In this document: one piece after another, positions 9,501-19,465 of the stretch
Position numbering within the stretch: position 1 is the stretch's first letter
Layout of the letters: each line of letters begins with the position of its first letter
Assembly: GCF_017814915.1 (NCBI RefSeq)
Contig: NZ_JAGIPZ010000007.1
Span: 183,241-247,240 of the forward strand
Direction: 5' to 3'
Source of the DNA: Herbaspirillum sp. LeCh32-8
GTDB lineage: Bacteria; Pseudomonadota; Gammaproteobacteria; Burkholderiales; Burkholderiaceae_D
DNA: 64,000 bases
Program-made: the position numbers and the translations under genes
The notes under the pieces: model-generated
The model's input: the letters and a program-made list of their open reading frames with translations, nothing else
What the model was told of the DNA's origin: nothing
Databases searched by the model: none

Positions 9501-10370
9501 ATGAGCTGGCTCGAGAAGTTATTGCCACCCCAGATTAAAAGCGGCTCCACCAGCCGCAAGGCTATCCCGGAAGGCCTGTGGGTCAAGTGCCCATCCTGCG
9601 AAGCAGTGCTTTACCGTACCGACCTGGAATCCAATCTCCACGTCTGCCCCAAGTGCAGCCACCACATGCGCATTCGCGCCCGTGCTCGTCTCGACGCGTT
9701 GCTCGACGAAGGCGGCCGCTATGAGATCGGTCAGGAAGCCCTGCCGGTCGACACCCTGAAGTTCAAGGACAGCAAGAAGTACCCCGATCGCCTGAAGGAC
9801 GCCATGGAATCCACCGGCGAAACCGACGCCATGGTGGTCATGGGCGGCGCGATCATGACCCTGCCGGTCGTGGTGGCCTGCTTCGAATTCGAATTCATGG
9901 GCGGCTCCATGGGCTCCGTGGTCGGCGAGCGCTTCGCCCGCGGCGCGCAGGCGGCGCTGGAACAGAAGGTGCCGTTCATCTGCATCACCGCCACCGGCGG
10001 CGCGCGCATGCAGGAAGGCTTGCTGTCGCTGATGCAGATGGCCAAGACCACCTCCATGCTGACCAAGCTGTCGGAAAAGAAACTGCCCTTCATCAGCGTG
10101 CTGACCGATCCCACCATGGGCGGCGTGTCGGCTTCGTTCGCCTTCATGGGCGACGTGGTGATGGCCGAACCGAAGGCGTTGATCGGCTTCGCCGGCCCGC
10201 GTGTGATCGAGAACACGGTGCGCGAGAAACTGCCGGAAGGCTTCCAGCGCGCGGAATTCCTGGTCACCAAGGGCGCCATCGACATGATCGTCGACCGCCG
10301 CAAGATGCGCGAGGAAATCGCCCATCTGCTGGCGCTGCTGCAGAACCAGCCGGCCGAAACCGTTTCCTGA
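9501..10370 (+). CDS. accD: Acetyl-CoA carboxylase carboxyltransferase subunit beta
   Basis: Forms the carboxyltransferase with AccA and transfers CO2 from biotin to acetyl-CoA, giving malonyl-CoA for fatty acids. The 289 residues start [10 protein letters not shown], followed by a four-cysteine zinc ribbon (CPSC at about 33-36, CPKC at about 52-55). The crotonase-fold body has [22 protein letters not shown] and [13 protein letters not shown]. An AGAGGA site precedes the ATG; an upstream in-frame extension reads through the divergent promoter region and is rejected. folC follows after a strong terminator, the usual neighbour in proteobacteria. Confidence 0.98.
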   Translation: MSWLEKLLPPQIKSGSTSRKAIPEGLWVKCPSCEAVLYRTDLESNLHVCPKCSHHMRIRARARLDALLDEGGRYEIGQEALPVDTLKFKDSKKYPDRLKDAMESTGETDAMVVMGGAIMTLPVVVACFEFEFMGGSMGSVVGERFARGAQAALEQKVPFICITATGGARMQEGLLSLMQMAKTTSMLTKLSEKKLPFISVLTDPTMGGVSASFAFMGDVVMAEPKALIGFAGPRVIENTVREKLPEGFQRAEFLVTKGAIDMIVDRRKMREEIAHLLALLQNQPAETVS

Positions 10371-10387
10371 TAAGCGGTATACTTCAG

Positions 10388-10427
10388 GCCCGGATTTGCC
10401 AAACGGCAAATCCGGGCTTTGTTTTTT
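10388..10427 (+). terminator. Intrinsic terminator between accD and folC
   Basis: A perfect 13-bp stem, GCCCGGATTTGCC (10388-10400) with GGCAAATCCGGGC (10405-10417), an AAAC loop, then TTTGTTTTTT. Confidence 0.92.
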
Positions 10428-10465
10428 CTGTTTCCTCGCTGTTGCCTGACTGAACGAGACGTGCC

Positions 10466-11779
10466 ATGACATCGCAAGCCTCCCCGAATCCTTCCACCCT
10501 GAACGAATGGCTGGCCCTGCTGGAGCAGCGCCATTTCAAGCAGATCGACATGGGGCTGGACCGCGTCATGCAGGTCAAGCAAAAGCTCGACATCAAGTTC
10601 GACTGCCCGGTGATCATGGTGGCCGGCACCAACGGCAAGGGCTCTACCTGCGCCATGCTGGAGTCCATCCTGATGCGCGCCGGCTACCGCGTCGGCCTGT
10701 ACATCAAGCCGCATTTCCTGCACTTCAACGAGCGCGCCCGCATCAGCGGCGACATGGCCAGCGACGCGCAACTGATCGCCGCCTTCAACGCGGTGGAAGC
10801 GCAGCGCGGCGACATTTCGCTGACCTATTTCGAGTTCACCACGCTGGCGATCATGAAGCTGCTGGCCGATGCCAAGCAAGATGTGGTGATCCTGGAAGTC
10901 GGCCTGGGCGGACGCCTGGACGCGGTCAACGTGGTGGATGCGGACGTGTCCATCGTCACCAGCATCGATATCGACCACACCGAATACCTGGGCGAGACGC
11001 GTGAAGAGATCGGGTTCGAGAAAGCCGGCATCTTCCGTCCCGGCAAGGTGGCCGTGTGCGGCGACCCGATGCCGCCGCAGTCGCTGATCGATCACGCCGA
11101 GAAAATCGGCGCCGACCTGTGGCTGATGGGACGCGACTACAACTACCAGGGCGACAAGCAGCAATGGGCCTACGGCGGTCGCGGCATGCGCCGCAATTCG
11201 CTGGCCTACCCGAGCCTGCGCGGCGCCAACCAGATCCTCAACGCCTCGGCCGCGCTGGCCGCGCTGGAGTCGCTGCGCGAAGTGTTGCCGGTGGGCGCGC
11301 AGGAAGTGCGCACCGGGCTGGCCACGGTGGAGCTGCCGGGCCGCTTCCAGGTGCTGCCGGGCCAGCCGCTGGTGATTCTGGACGTGGCGCACAACCCGCA
11401 CGCCGCCGCCACGTTGGGCCAGAACCTCGACAACATGGGTTTCCATCCCTACACCTACGCCGTGTTCGGCTCGATGCTGGACAAGGACATCGAAGGCGTG
11501 ATCGGCCACCTGAAGGACAAGATCGACCACTGGTGCGTGACCGACCTGCCGCTGCCGCGCGCGGCCACCGCACAACAGCTGAAGGAGGTGCTGCTGGGCG
11601 CCGGCGTCGAGCCGGAGTTCAGGCGGGACGCGGCGCGCAGCATCGAAACCTTCGACACGCCGGCCGCCGCCTATGCAAATGCCCTGAGCAGAGCAGGGGA
11701 GAATGATAGAATTGTGGTTTTCGGATCCTTCCTTACCGTGGCGGGCGTGATGCAGGCGCGTCGCCCGGGTTTGCACTAA
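10466..11779 (+). CDS. folC: Bifunctional folylpolyglutamate / dihydrofolate synthase
   Basis: Adds glutamate to dihydropteroate and then to reduced folates, keeping them in the cell. The 437 residues contain the Mur-ligase P-loop VAGTNGKGST, KPHFLHFNERARISG, the metal/ATP-site glutamate region (VILEVGLGGRLDAVN) and DIDHTEYLG. The C-terminal domain has VILDVAHNPHAA. Start context is weak, but the N-terminus aligns with the family. The downstream SPOR-domain gene, cvpA and purF are its standard neighbours in beta/gamma-proteobacteria. Confidence 0.97.
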   Translation: MTSQASPNPSTLNEWLALLEQRHFKQIDMGLDRVMQVKQKLDIKFDCPVIMVAGTNGKGSTCAMLESILMRAGYRVGLYIKPHFLHFNERARISGDMASDAQLIAAFNAVEAQRGDISLTYFEFTTLAIMKLLADAKQDVVILEVGLGGRLDAVNVVDADVSIVTSIDIDHTEYLGETREEIGFEKAGIFRPGKVAVCGDPMPPQSLIDHAEKIGADLWLMGRDYNYQGDKQQWAYGGRGMRRNSLAYPSLRGANQILNASAALAALESLREVLPVGAQEVRTGLATVELPGRFQVLPGQPLVILDVAHNPHAAATLGQNLDNMGFHPYTYAVFGSMLDKDIEGVIGHLKDKIDHWCVTDLPLPRAATAQQLKEVLLGAGVEPEFRRDAARSIETFDTPAAAYANALSRAGENDRIVVFGSFLTVAGVMQARRPGLH

Positions 11780-11871
11780 CTCCGGAGCCAGTATCTGTTG
11801 CGCCCTGCGGCGCCAGGACCTGATGCCAGGCAGTTTTTCAAGACATTCAGATCATTTCATTTCGACTCCGC

Positions 11872-12846
11872 ATGGGCTTGTTCTCGCTTTTCCGTAAAAA
11901 CAAGCAGGAATCTGCTTCCGACCAAGGCGAATTCCGTTCGCGTTCCGAAGAGCAATCTTCCGCACTCCGTACCCGCAGCAGCCGCGCGGCCAACACTTCC
12001 GGCCGCGCCTCGGGCGGCGGCCGCGGCAAGGCCGGCAAGGATGCCGGCGCCGACCCGCTGTTGCCGGAAAAGAAACGCGCCCGCCGCCGCCTGATCGGCG
12101 CCGTGGCCCTGGCGCTGGCGGTGGTGATCGTGCTGCCCATGATCCTCGACTCCGAGCCCAAGCCGCTCAACGAAGACATCGCCATCCAGATTCCGTCCAA
12201 GGACCAGCCGGCCACCACGGCCGCCGCCACCGGCGCGCAACCGGAACCGGCCCAGCCGGCTGCGGCGGCCGATACGTCCAAGCTGGCCTCGGCCGCTTCC
12301 GCGTTGGACCAGAAGGAAGAAATCGTCGAGCCGTCCAGCGTCGCGCCGGCGCCGGTCATTACCCCGCCGGCCGCTTCGGTGGCGCCGCCCAAGCCGGCCG
12401 AGAAGCCCGCTGAAAAGCCTGCCGCCAAGCCGGAAGAGAAGAAACCGGCCGTGGTCCAGCACAAGGAAGAGCCCAAGAAGGAAGCGCCGAAAAAGGAAGC
12501 GCCCAAGCCCAAGGCCGCCGAGCAGCATGGCGACGACTCGGCGCGCGCGCTGGCGATCCTGGAGGGCAAGTCGAGCGCCGCACCGTCGGCCGCCGACAAG
12601 AAGCCGGCCGCTGCCGGCGGCAAATTCGTGATCCAGGTGGCCGCGCTGGCGACCCAGGACAAGGTCAATGAACTGCGCAACAAGCTCAACGGCGCCGGCA
12701 TTCATTCGTACACGCAAAAGATCGCGACCCAGGGCGGCGACCGCACGCGCATTCGCGTCGGCCCCTTCGGCAGTCGCGACGAGGCGGAGAAGATGGGCGC
12801 CCGTATCAAGAAACTGGGCCTGAATGCCACCATTGTTCCAGCTTGA
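11872..12846 (+). CDS. SPOR-domain membrane protein (DedD-like)
   Basis: A 324-residue single-pass inner-membrane protein. A basic cytoplasmic segment (residues 1-78) precedes a transmembrane helix (LIGAVALALAVVIVLPMIL, about 80-98). A long Pro/Ala/Lys/Glu linker follows, then a C-terminal SPOR domain (FVIQVAALATQDKVNELRNK to LGLNATIVPA, about 248-324). SPOR domains bind denuded glycan strands at the division septum. The position between folC and cvpA matches dedD of E. coli, so a role in cell division is likely. The identity rests on layout and position rather than on close similarity. Confidence 0.88.
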   Translation: MGLFSLFRKNKQESASDQGEFRSRSEEQSSALRTRSSRAANTSGRASGGGRGKAGKDAGADPLLPEKKRARRRLIGAVALALAVVIVLPMILDSEPKPLNEDIAIQIPSKDQPATTAAATGAQPEPAQPAAAADTSKLASAASALDQKEEIVEPSSVAPAPVITPPAASVAPPKPAEKPAEKPAAKPEEKKPAVVQHKEEPKKEAPKKEAPKPKAAEQHGDDSARALAILEGKSSAAPSAADKKPAAAGGKFVIQVAALATQDKVNELRNKLNGAGIHSYTQKIATQGGDRTRIRVGPFGSRDEAEKMGARIKKLGLNATIVPA

Positions 12847-12877
12847 ATTTGATCGCCGATAGCTCCATATTGTCATC

Positions 12878-13399
12878 GTGACGATCTTCGATTACCTGGT
12901 GCTGCTGGTGTTTGCCTGTTCGGTGATCATCGGTACGCTGCGCGGCTTTGTGCGGGAGGTGCTCTCGCTGGCCAGCTGGGTGGTGGCGCTGGTGGTGGCC
13001 AATGCCTACGGCGAAGCGCTGGCGGGCATGTTGCCGGAAATGATACCCGGCGAATCGACACGACTGATTGTGGCGTTCATCGCCCTGTTCATCGGTACGC
13101 GGCTGTTGATGGCGCTGGTATCGAGGACATTGAGCGAATTGATCAAGGCCAGCGGGCTGACGCTGGTCGACAGAGGTTTAGGCAGCGTGTTCGGCGTAGC
13201 GCGCGGCGTGTTGATCGTGGTGGCAGTCGCCTTGCTGTGCGGCACTACCTCGATTCCGCAGCAGCCGTTCTGGAAAGAGGCGACGCTGAGCCCCTTGGTG
13301 GAGCAGGGCGCAATGGCCGTGATGCCCTTCCTGCCGGGCAAGTTTGCGGAACATGTGAGTTTTTCCGCGCCGCCTGCTGTCGCGCCGTCTGAAGTTTGA
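12878..13399 (+). CDS. cvpA: CvpA family membrane protein
   Basis: A 173-residue integral membrane protein with about four helices (DYLVLLVFACSVIIGTL near the start, then VLSLASWVVALVVANAYGEA, LIVAFIALFIGTRLLMALV and GVARGVLIVVAVALLCG). In E. coli CvpA is needed for colicin V production and bile resistance; its biochemical role is unclear. The start is GTG at 12878. It lies 31 bp after the SPOR gene and 93 bp before purF, the conserved cvpA-purF pair. Confidence 0.93.
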   Translation: MTIFDYLVLLVFACSVIIGTLRGFVREVLSLASWVVALVVANAYGEALAGMLPEMIPGESTRLIVAFIALFIGTRLLMALVSRTLSELIKASGLTLVDRGLGSVFGVARGVLIVVAVALLCGTTSIPQQPFWKEATLSPLVEQGAMAVMPFLPGKFAEHVSFSAPPAVAPSEV

Positions 13400-13492
13400 G
13401 CCCGTCGGGTTCTGCCCAACAAGGCAGGATTCATCGGTCGATGTTTGCAGTAGCGCTTCGTTTTCGTTTTTCGTTTTCGTTAGGAGTCCACC

Positions 13493-15013
13493 ATGTGTGG
13501 CATCGTCGGTATCGTCTCTCATAGCCCCGTCAACCAAATGCTGTACGACGCGCTGCTGCTGCTGCAGCACCGTGGTCAGGATGCGGCGGGCATTGCAACC
13601 AACCACCATAGCGGTTTCTCGATGCACAAGGCCAACGGCTTGGTGCGCGACGTGTTCCGTACCCGCAACATGCGCTCGCTGCCCGGCAACACCGGCATCG
13701 GCCAGGTGCGTTACCCGACCGCCGGCAGCTCCTCCTCCGAGGAAGAAGCCCAGCCGTTCTACGTCAATGCCCCGTTCGGCATCATCCTGGCGCACAACGG
13801 CAACCTGACGAACACCGAGCAGCTCAAGATCGAGATGTTCAAGAACGATCGCCGTCACCTCAACACCGACTCCGACACCGAAGTGCTGCTGAACGTGCTG
13901 GCGCACGAACTGCAGCAGGCCACGACCGGTTATTCGCTGGATCCGGCCACGCTGTTCAAGGCGGTGGCCATGGTGCACAAGCGCGTGCGCGGCTCCTACG
14001 CCGTGGTGGCGCAGATCGCCGGCTACGGCCTGCTGGGCTTCCGCGATCCGTACGGCATCCGTCCGATGTGCCTGGGCTTCAACGAGAGCGACAAGGGCAT
14101 CGAGTACATGCTGGCCAGCGAATCGGTGGCGCTGGAAGGCATGGGCTTCCGCTTCCTGCGCGACGTCAACCCGGGCGAGGCGATCTTCATCGACACCGAA
14201 GGCAAGCTGTACAACCAGCAGTGCGCCGAGAACCCGACCCTGAATCCCTGCGCCTTCGAATACGTCTACCTGGCCCGTCCGGACTCGGTGATCGACGGCG
14301 CCTCGGTCTACGGCACCCGCCTGAAGATGGGCGAATTCCTGGCCGAGAAGATCCGCAAGGAATTCAAGCACGGCGAGATCGACGTCGTCATGCCGATCCC
14401 CGACTCGTCGCGTCCGGCCGCCATGGAACTGGCGCTGAAACTGGGCATCGAGTATCGCGAAGGCTTCATCAAGAACCGTTATATCGGCCGCACCTTCATC
14501 ATGCCGGGCCAGGCGCTGCGTCGTAAGTCGGTGCGCCAGAAGCTCAATGCCATCGGCAGCGAATTCAAGGGCAAGAACGTGCTGCTGGTGGATGACTCCA
14601 TCGTGCGCGGCACCACCAGCCGCGAGATCGTGCAGATGGCGCGCGAATCCGGCGCCAAGAACGTGATCTTCGCTTCGGCGGCGCCGCCGGTGAAGTTCCC
14701 CAACGTCTACGGCATCGACATGCCGACCCGCGACGAGCTGATCGCCTATGGCCGCAGCTACGAAGAGATCTGCCGCGAAATCACCGCCGACGCTCTGGTC
14801 TACCAGGACGTGGATGCGATGAAGCGCGCCATCTCCGAGATGAATCCGGCGCTGAAGAACTTCGAAGCCTCTTGCTTCGACGGTCACTACATCACCGGCG
14901 ACATCACCCAGGAATACCTGGACCGCATCGAGTTCGCCCGCAAGAACCCGAAGCCGGCGGTGGACGACGTGGTGCGTTCGCAGCTGAACCTGAACCTGGC
15001 GCGCGTGGACTGA
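13493..15013 (+). CDS. purF: Amidophosphoribosyltransferase
   Basis: First committed step of purine synthesis: PRPP plus glutamine gives 5-phosphoribosylamine. The protein begins MCGIVGIVSH, so Cys2 is the N-terminal nucleophile after Met removal and there is no propeptide. The glutaminase domain (about 1-230) includes RYPTAGSSS and HNGNLTN. The PRPP loop is VLLVDDSIVRGTTSREIV near residue 365. The length of 506 is standard. TAGGAG is the ribosome-binding site. Confidence 0.98.
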   Translation: MCGIVGIVSHSPVNQMLYDALLLLQHRGQDAAGIATNHHSGFSMHKANGLVRDVFRTRNMRSLPGNTGIGQVRYPTAGSSSSEEEAQPFYVNAPFGIILAHNGNLTNTEQLKIEMFKNDRRHLNTDSDTEVLLNVLAHELQQATTGYSLDPATLFKAVAMVHKRVRGSYAVVAQIAGYGLLGFRDPYGIRPMCLGFNESDKGIEYMLASESVALEGMGFRFLRDVNPGEAIFIDTEGKLYNQQCAENPTLNPCAFEYVYLARPDSVIDGASVYGTRLKMGEFLAEKIRKEFKHGEIDVVMPIPDSSRPAAMELALKLGIEYREGFIKNRYIGRTFIMPGQALRRKSVRQKLNAIGSEFKGKNVLLVDDSIVRGTTSREIVQMARESGAKNVIFASAAPPVKFPNVYGIDMPTRDELIAYGRSYEEICREITADALVYQDVDAMKRAISEMNPALKNFEASCFDGHYITGDITQEYLDRIEFARKNPKPAVDDVVRSQLNLNLARVD

Positions 15014-15039
15014 TTCCGGTCTTTGCCGACGCTGGATCC

Positions 15040-15076
15040 GACGCCGGTTGCCGCTCACGCGGCGCCGGCGTTTTTC
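15040..15076 (+). terminator. Intrinsic terminator after purF
   Basis: ACGCCGG-TTGCCGC and GCGGC-GCCGGCGT form a long GC stem around a TCAC loop, followed by TTTTTC. Confidence 0.8.
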
Positions 15077-15174
15077 ATTGGCGCAGCGCAAGCGAAACTG
15101 GCTTATCATTTTGTTTTTCGCTGCGGCGCACTGCCTGCTGAATTCCCTGAATCCCCCGAATCTCCGACTACGCG

Positions 15175-16416
15175 ATGAACGATAAAAAGACCTACGGTTT
15201 CACCACCACCATCCTGCACAGCGACCGCCAGAAAGACATCGAGCATGGCTCGCTGCACAAGCCCATCCACACCTCGGTGACCTTCGGCTACAAGGACGCG
15301 CGCCAGCTGGCCGAGGTGTTCCAGGGCAAGCAGCCGGGCTATCGTTACGGCCGCCAGGGCAACCCGACCGTGGCCGCGCTGGAAGACAAGATCAACAAGA
15401 TGGAAGGCGGCAAGTCCACCATCTGCTTCGCCACCGGCATGGGCGCCATCGGCGCGATCGTGCAAGGCCTGCTGCGCGAGGGCGACCACGTGGTGTCCTC
15501 TGCCTTCCTGTTCGGTAACACCAATAGCCTGTGGTCGACGGTGGGCGCGCAGGGCGTCAAGGTGTCGATGGTGGATGCCACCGACGTGAAGAACGTGGAA
15601 GCGGCCATTACCCCGCAAACCCGCCTGGTGTTCGTCGAGACCATCGCCAATCCGCGCACCCAGGTGGCCGACCTGAAGCGCATCGGCGAGCTGTGCCGCG
15701 CGCGCGGGATCCTCTACGTGGTGGACAACACCATGACCTCGCCTTACCTGTTCCAGCCGAAGTCGGTGGGTGCCGGCCTGGTGGTCAACTCGCTGACCAA
15801 GTCCATCGGCGGCCACGGCAACGCACTGGGCGGCGCGCTGACCGACACCGGTGAATACGACTGGACCCAATACCCGCACATCGCCGACAACTACAAGAAG
15901 AACCCGGCGCCGCAATGGGGCATGGCGCAGATTCGCGCCAAGGCGTTGCGCGATTTCGGCGCGTCGCTGGGGCCGGAAGCGGCGCACCATATCGCCGTCG
16001 GCGCCGAGACCATGGCGTTGCGCCAGGAGCGCGAATGCAAGAACGCGCTGGCCGTGGCGCAGATGCTGGAGGCTGACTCCCGCGTCGCCGCGGTGTATTA
16101 CCCGGGGCTGGAGTCGCACCCGCAGCATGTCTTGTCCAAGGAGTTGTTCCGCAGCTTCGGCAGCCTGCTGTCGTTCGAGCTGAAAGAGGGCATCGACTGC
16201 TTCGACTACCTGAACCGCATGCAACTGGCGATCCCCACCAGCAATCTGGGCGACACCCGCACGCTGGTGATTCCGGTGGCGCACACCATCTTCTACGAGA
16301 TGGGCGCCGAGCGCCGCGCCAGCATGGGCATCGCCGAGTCGCTGATCCGCGTGTCGGTGGGCCTGGAAGACACCGACGACCTGGTCGGCGATTTCCGCCA
16401 GGCGCTGGAGGCCTGA
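15175..16416 (+). CDS. Cystathionine gamma-synthase family PLP enzyme
   Basis: A 413-residue enzyme of the Cys/Met metabolism PLP family. Landmarks are YRYGRQGNPTVAALEDKIN (substrate/PLP loop), ATGMGAIGAIVQ, VVDNTMTSPYLFQP and the Schiff-base lysine in NSLTKSIGGHGNALGG (about Lys209). In Pseudomonas and many beta-proteobacteria metZ (O-succinylhomoserine sulfhydrylase) follows purF, so homocysteine synthesis is a reasonable guess. However, this protein belongs to a more divergent subgroup than classical MetZ and its substrate cannot be told from sequence. I therefore give no symbol. Confidence 0.9.
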   Translation: MNDKKTYGFTTTILHSDRQKDIEHGSLHKPIHTSVTFGYKDARQLAEVFQGKQPGYRYGRQGNPTVAALEDKINKMEGGKSTICFATGMGAIGAIVQGLLREGDHVVSSAFLFGNTNSLWSTVGAQGVKVSMVDATDVKNVEAAITPQTRLVFVETIANPRTQVADLKRIGELCRARGILYVVDNTMTSPYLFQPKSVGAGLVVNSLTKSIGGHGNALGGALTDTGEYDWTQYPHIADNYKKNPAPQWGMAQIRAKALRDFGASLGPEAAHHIAVGAETMALRQERECKNALAVAQMLEADSRVAAVYYPGLESHPQHVLSKELFRSFGSLLSFELKEGIDCFDYLNRMQLAIPTSNLGDTRTLVIPVAHTIFYEMGAERRASMGIAESLIRVSVGLEDTDDLVGDFRQALEA

Positions 16417-16449
16417 GTCGCCTCAGGCTTCGCCGGCCTGAAATGAACA

Positions 16450-16483
16450 ACGCCCGCGTGCTCGAAAGAGGCGCGGGCGCTAT
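16450..16483. terminator. Hairpin between convergent genes
   Basis: CGCCCGCG and CGCGGGCG arms around a 13-base loop, between the PLP enzyme and the LOG-family gene. T-runs are short on both sides, so termination is likely but not certain. Confidence 0.5.
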
Positions 16484-16514
16484 TCATGGGCGCGGCGATG
16501 GCGGCGGGATGGTG

Positions 16515-17111
<597 letters not shown>

Positions 17112-17295
17112 GTTTCCTCTGCAATATCCGTCGTTACAATGGCATGGCTGAGCTGATGTCTGGTCGCGGAACAAACACTTTCTCAAGCCTTTGAGTGTTA
17201 TACCATGATAGTGCGGTGCAGCATAAATGTGCGCGGTGACATGTGAATGACAGGGAGGCAGCCGGCAGTATTCAGGCCGTCGCCGAAAGGACATC

Positions 17296-18312
17296 ATGCC
17301 AAACAAGATCGTCAGTCTGGCCCTGCAGGGCGGCGGCTCGCACGGCGCCTTCACCTGGGGCGTGCTGGACCGCCTGCTGGAAGATGCGCGCCTGGATTTC
17401 GAAGGCATCAGCGGCGCCTCGGCCGGCGCCATGAACGCCGCGGTGATGGCGCAAGGCTACGTTCAGGACGGCCGCGATGGCGCCCGCGCCGCGCTGGCGC
17501 GCTTCTGGGACAGCCTGTCCACGCGCGAGCCGTTCGATTTCATCCAGCCGGACTCCGCGCCCATCCTGCCCAATCCCGCACCCATGCCGGGCATGCAGGC
17601 GCTGCTGGCGATGACGCGGTTTTTCTCGCCAGCGCAGTTGAATCCGCTGGACATCAACCCGCTGCGCGACATCCTGGTCGAGCAGGTCGATTTTGAGCGG
17701 CTGCGTGCGCAACGCGAGATCAAGCTGTTCATCGCCGCCACCCAGGTCAGCACCGGCACGCTGAAAATCTTCCGCAATGCCGAGTTGTCGGTGGAGGCCC
17801 TGCTGGCCTCGGCCTGCCTGCCGTCGCTGCACCGGCCCATCGAGATCGACGGCGAGGCTTATTGGGACGGCGGCCTGACCGCCAATCCGCCGATCTTTCC
17901 GCTGTTGCATGCCTGTTCCGCGCGCGATGTGATGGTGGTGCTGCTGCACCCCAGCCGCCGCTCCGGCACGCCTTCCACCAGCCACGACATCGGCCAGCGT
18001 TTGTCCGAGATCAGTTTCAGCTCGGCCTTTTTCACCGAGCTCTCGGCGCTGGCGCTGGCCAAGCGCGAGGCGGAGAACTCCACCCTGGCCTTCGGCTCGC
18101 TGGAGCGCCGCCTGCGCCAGCTGAACATGCACATGATCGACGCCAGCGAGCTGATGGAGCAGTTGAGCAACCTGTCCAAGCTCAATACCCAGGCCAGCTT
18201 CATCCGCAGTCTGCAGCAGCAGGGCAGGGAGCGCGCGTCGGAGTGGCTGGAGCAGCACTTCGCGCAGATCGGGCAGGGTTCGACCTTCGACCTCGGGCGC
18301 TTCCTCCAATAG
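17296..18312 (+). CDS. Patatin-like phospholipase
   Basis: A 338-residue acyl hydrolase with the full patatin Ser-Asp dyad: the glycine-rich oxyanion loop LALQGGGSHGAF (9-19), nucleophile Ser42 in GASAG, and Asp191 in YWDGGL. No signal peptide or transmembrane segment is seen, so it is probably cytoplasmic or peripheral. Substrate is unknown; related proteins act on phospholipids or polyhydroxyalkanoate. It is divergent from the LOG gene and 80 bp before an alpha/beta hydrolase that may be cotranscribed. Confidence 0.93.
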   Translation: MPNKIVSLALQGGGSHGAFTWGVLDRLLEDARLDFEGISGASAGAMNAAVMAQGYVQDGRDGARAALARFWDSLSTREPFDFIQPDSAPILPNPAPMPGMQALLAMTRFFSPAQLNPLDINPLRDILVEQVDFERLRAQREIKLFIAATQVSTGTLKIFRNAELSVEALLASACLPSLHRPIEIDGEAYWDGGLTANPPIFPLLHACSARDVMVVLLHPSRRSGTPSTSHDIGQRLSEISFSSAFFTELSALALAKREAENSTLAFGSLERRLRQLNMHMIDASELMEQLSNLSKLNTQASFIRSLQQQGRERASEWLEQHFAQIGQGSTFDLGRFLQ

Positions 18313-18392
18313 TGAACCGGCGTTCGCGCACGGTCGTTCGAATTTGTCTATACTCTGCAGCTTCATTTGATGCAGCAGAGAAGAGAACAGCC

Positions 18393-19310
18393 ATGAGCCA
18401 GAGCGGCAGCCCCATTTCCAGCCCAGCCAAGCCATCCCGATCCGAGTTCCTGCAGGTGCGCGGCCTGCGCTACCATGTGCGCCACTGGGGCAACCCGAAC
18501 GCGCCGGCCTTGTTCATGCTGCACGGCTGGATGGATGTCTCGGCTTCGTTCCAGTTCATGGTGGACGCCATGCAGGGCGACTGGCACGTGATCGCGCCCG
18601 ACTGGCGCGGCTTCGGCCTGACCGATCGCACGCCGGCCGACTCCTACTGGTTCCCCGACTATCTGGCCGATCTTGAGGCCATCATCGATCACTATGCCGG
18701 TGACGCCGCCATCGACCTGCTGGGTCACAGCATGGGCGGCAATGTCGCCACGCTATACGCCGGCGTGCGGCCGCAGCGCATTCGCCGCCTGATCAACCTG
18801 GAAGGGCTGGGCCTGCCCACGGCCAAGCCGGAACAGGCGCCGGGCCGCTTCGCGCAATGGATGGACGAGGTCAGGAATCGACCGTTGATGCGCGGCTATG
18901 ACACGCAGGAAGAGGTTGCGGCGCGGCTGCAGAAAAACAATGCGCGCCTGTCCGACGCGCGCGCAGCCTTCCTTTCGCAGCATTGGGCGGCGCAGGATGC
19001 TTCCGGCCTGTGGCAGATCCTGGGCGACCCGGCGCACAAGCAGGCCAGCCCGATCCTCTACCGGGTCGACGAAATGATGGCGTGCTGGAGTCGCATCACC
19101 GCGCCGGTGTTGTGGGTGGAAGCCACCGAGAGCGACATCGGCCGTTTCTTCGGCTCGCATGCGCTGATGCGCGAAGAGATCGACCGCCGCATCGGCTTCA
19201 TTCCCAAGGCTACGGTGGAGTTCATCGACGACGCCGGCCACATGCTGCATCACGACCAGCCTGAGCGCCTGGCCCAACTGATCGAGGGCTTCCTGGCACA
19301 GCCCGTCTGA
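18393..19310 (+). CDS. Alpha/beta-fold hydrolase
   Basis: A 305-residue hydrolase with oxyanion HGWMD, nucleophile Ser113 in GHSMGG, and a C-terminal catalytic histidine in DAGHMLHHDQPE. APDWRGFGLTDR is the typical dehalogenase/esterase-group strand. No signal peptide is present. The first residues (MSQSGSPISSPAKPS) look like a flexible tail. The chosen ATG follows an AGAGAAGAGAAC purine stretch; the reading frame stays open upstream over the patatin gene, but that extension is not credible. Substrate unknown. Confidence 0.9.
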   Translation: MSQSGSPISSPAKPSRSEFLQVRGLRYHVRHWGNPNAPALFMLHGWMDVSASFQFMVDAMQGDWHVIAPDWRGFGLTDRTPADSYWFPDYLADLEAIIDHYAGDAAIDLLGHSMGGNVATLYAGVRPQRIRRLINLEGLGLPTAKPEQAPGRFAQWMDEVRNRPLMRGYDTQEEVAARLQKNNARLSDARAAFLSQHWAAQDASGLWQILGDPAHKQASPILYRVDEMMACWSRITAPVLWVEATESDIGRFFGSHALMREEIDRRIGFIPKATVEFIDDAGHMLHHDQPERLAQLIEGFLAQPV

Positions 19311-19465
19311 CCTCCGCAGGCGTTGCGCAGGCAATGTTGCGGCAGCGCCCGCGCGAGCACCGCAGGCCCCGATGCGCGGTAAAATGGAAACGTTCGCAAC
19401 CGTCATGCAGTTCGTGATCGGCGGCAGCCACAAGCGACCGGCCCGAGTCACCACGCATCATCGCC

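Noticed and set aside
17862..18392. N-terminal extension of the alpha/beta hydrolase
   Set aside because: The frame is open across the patatin gene but is Arg/Ala-rich and lies antisense-free in a different frame of a gene with clear motifs.
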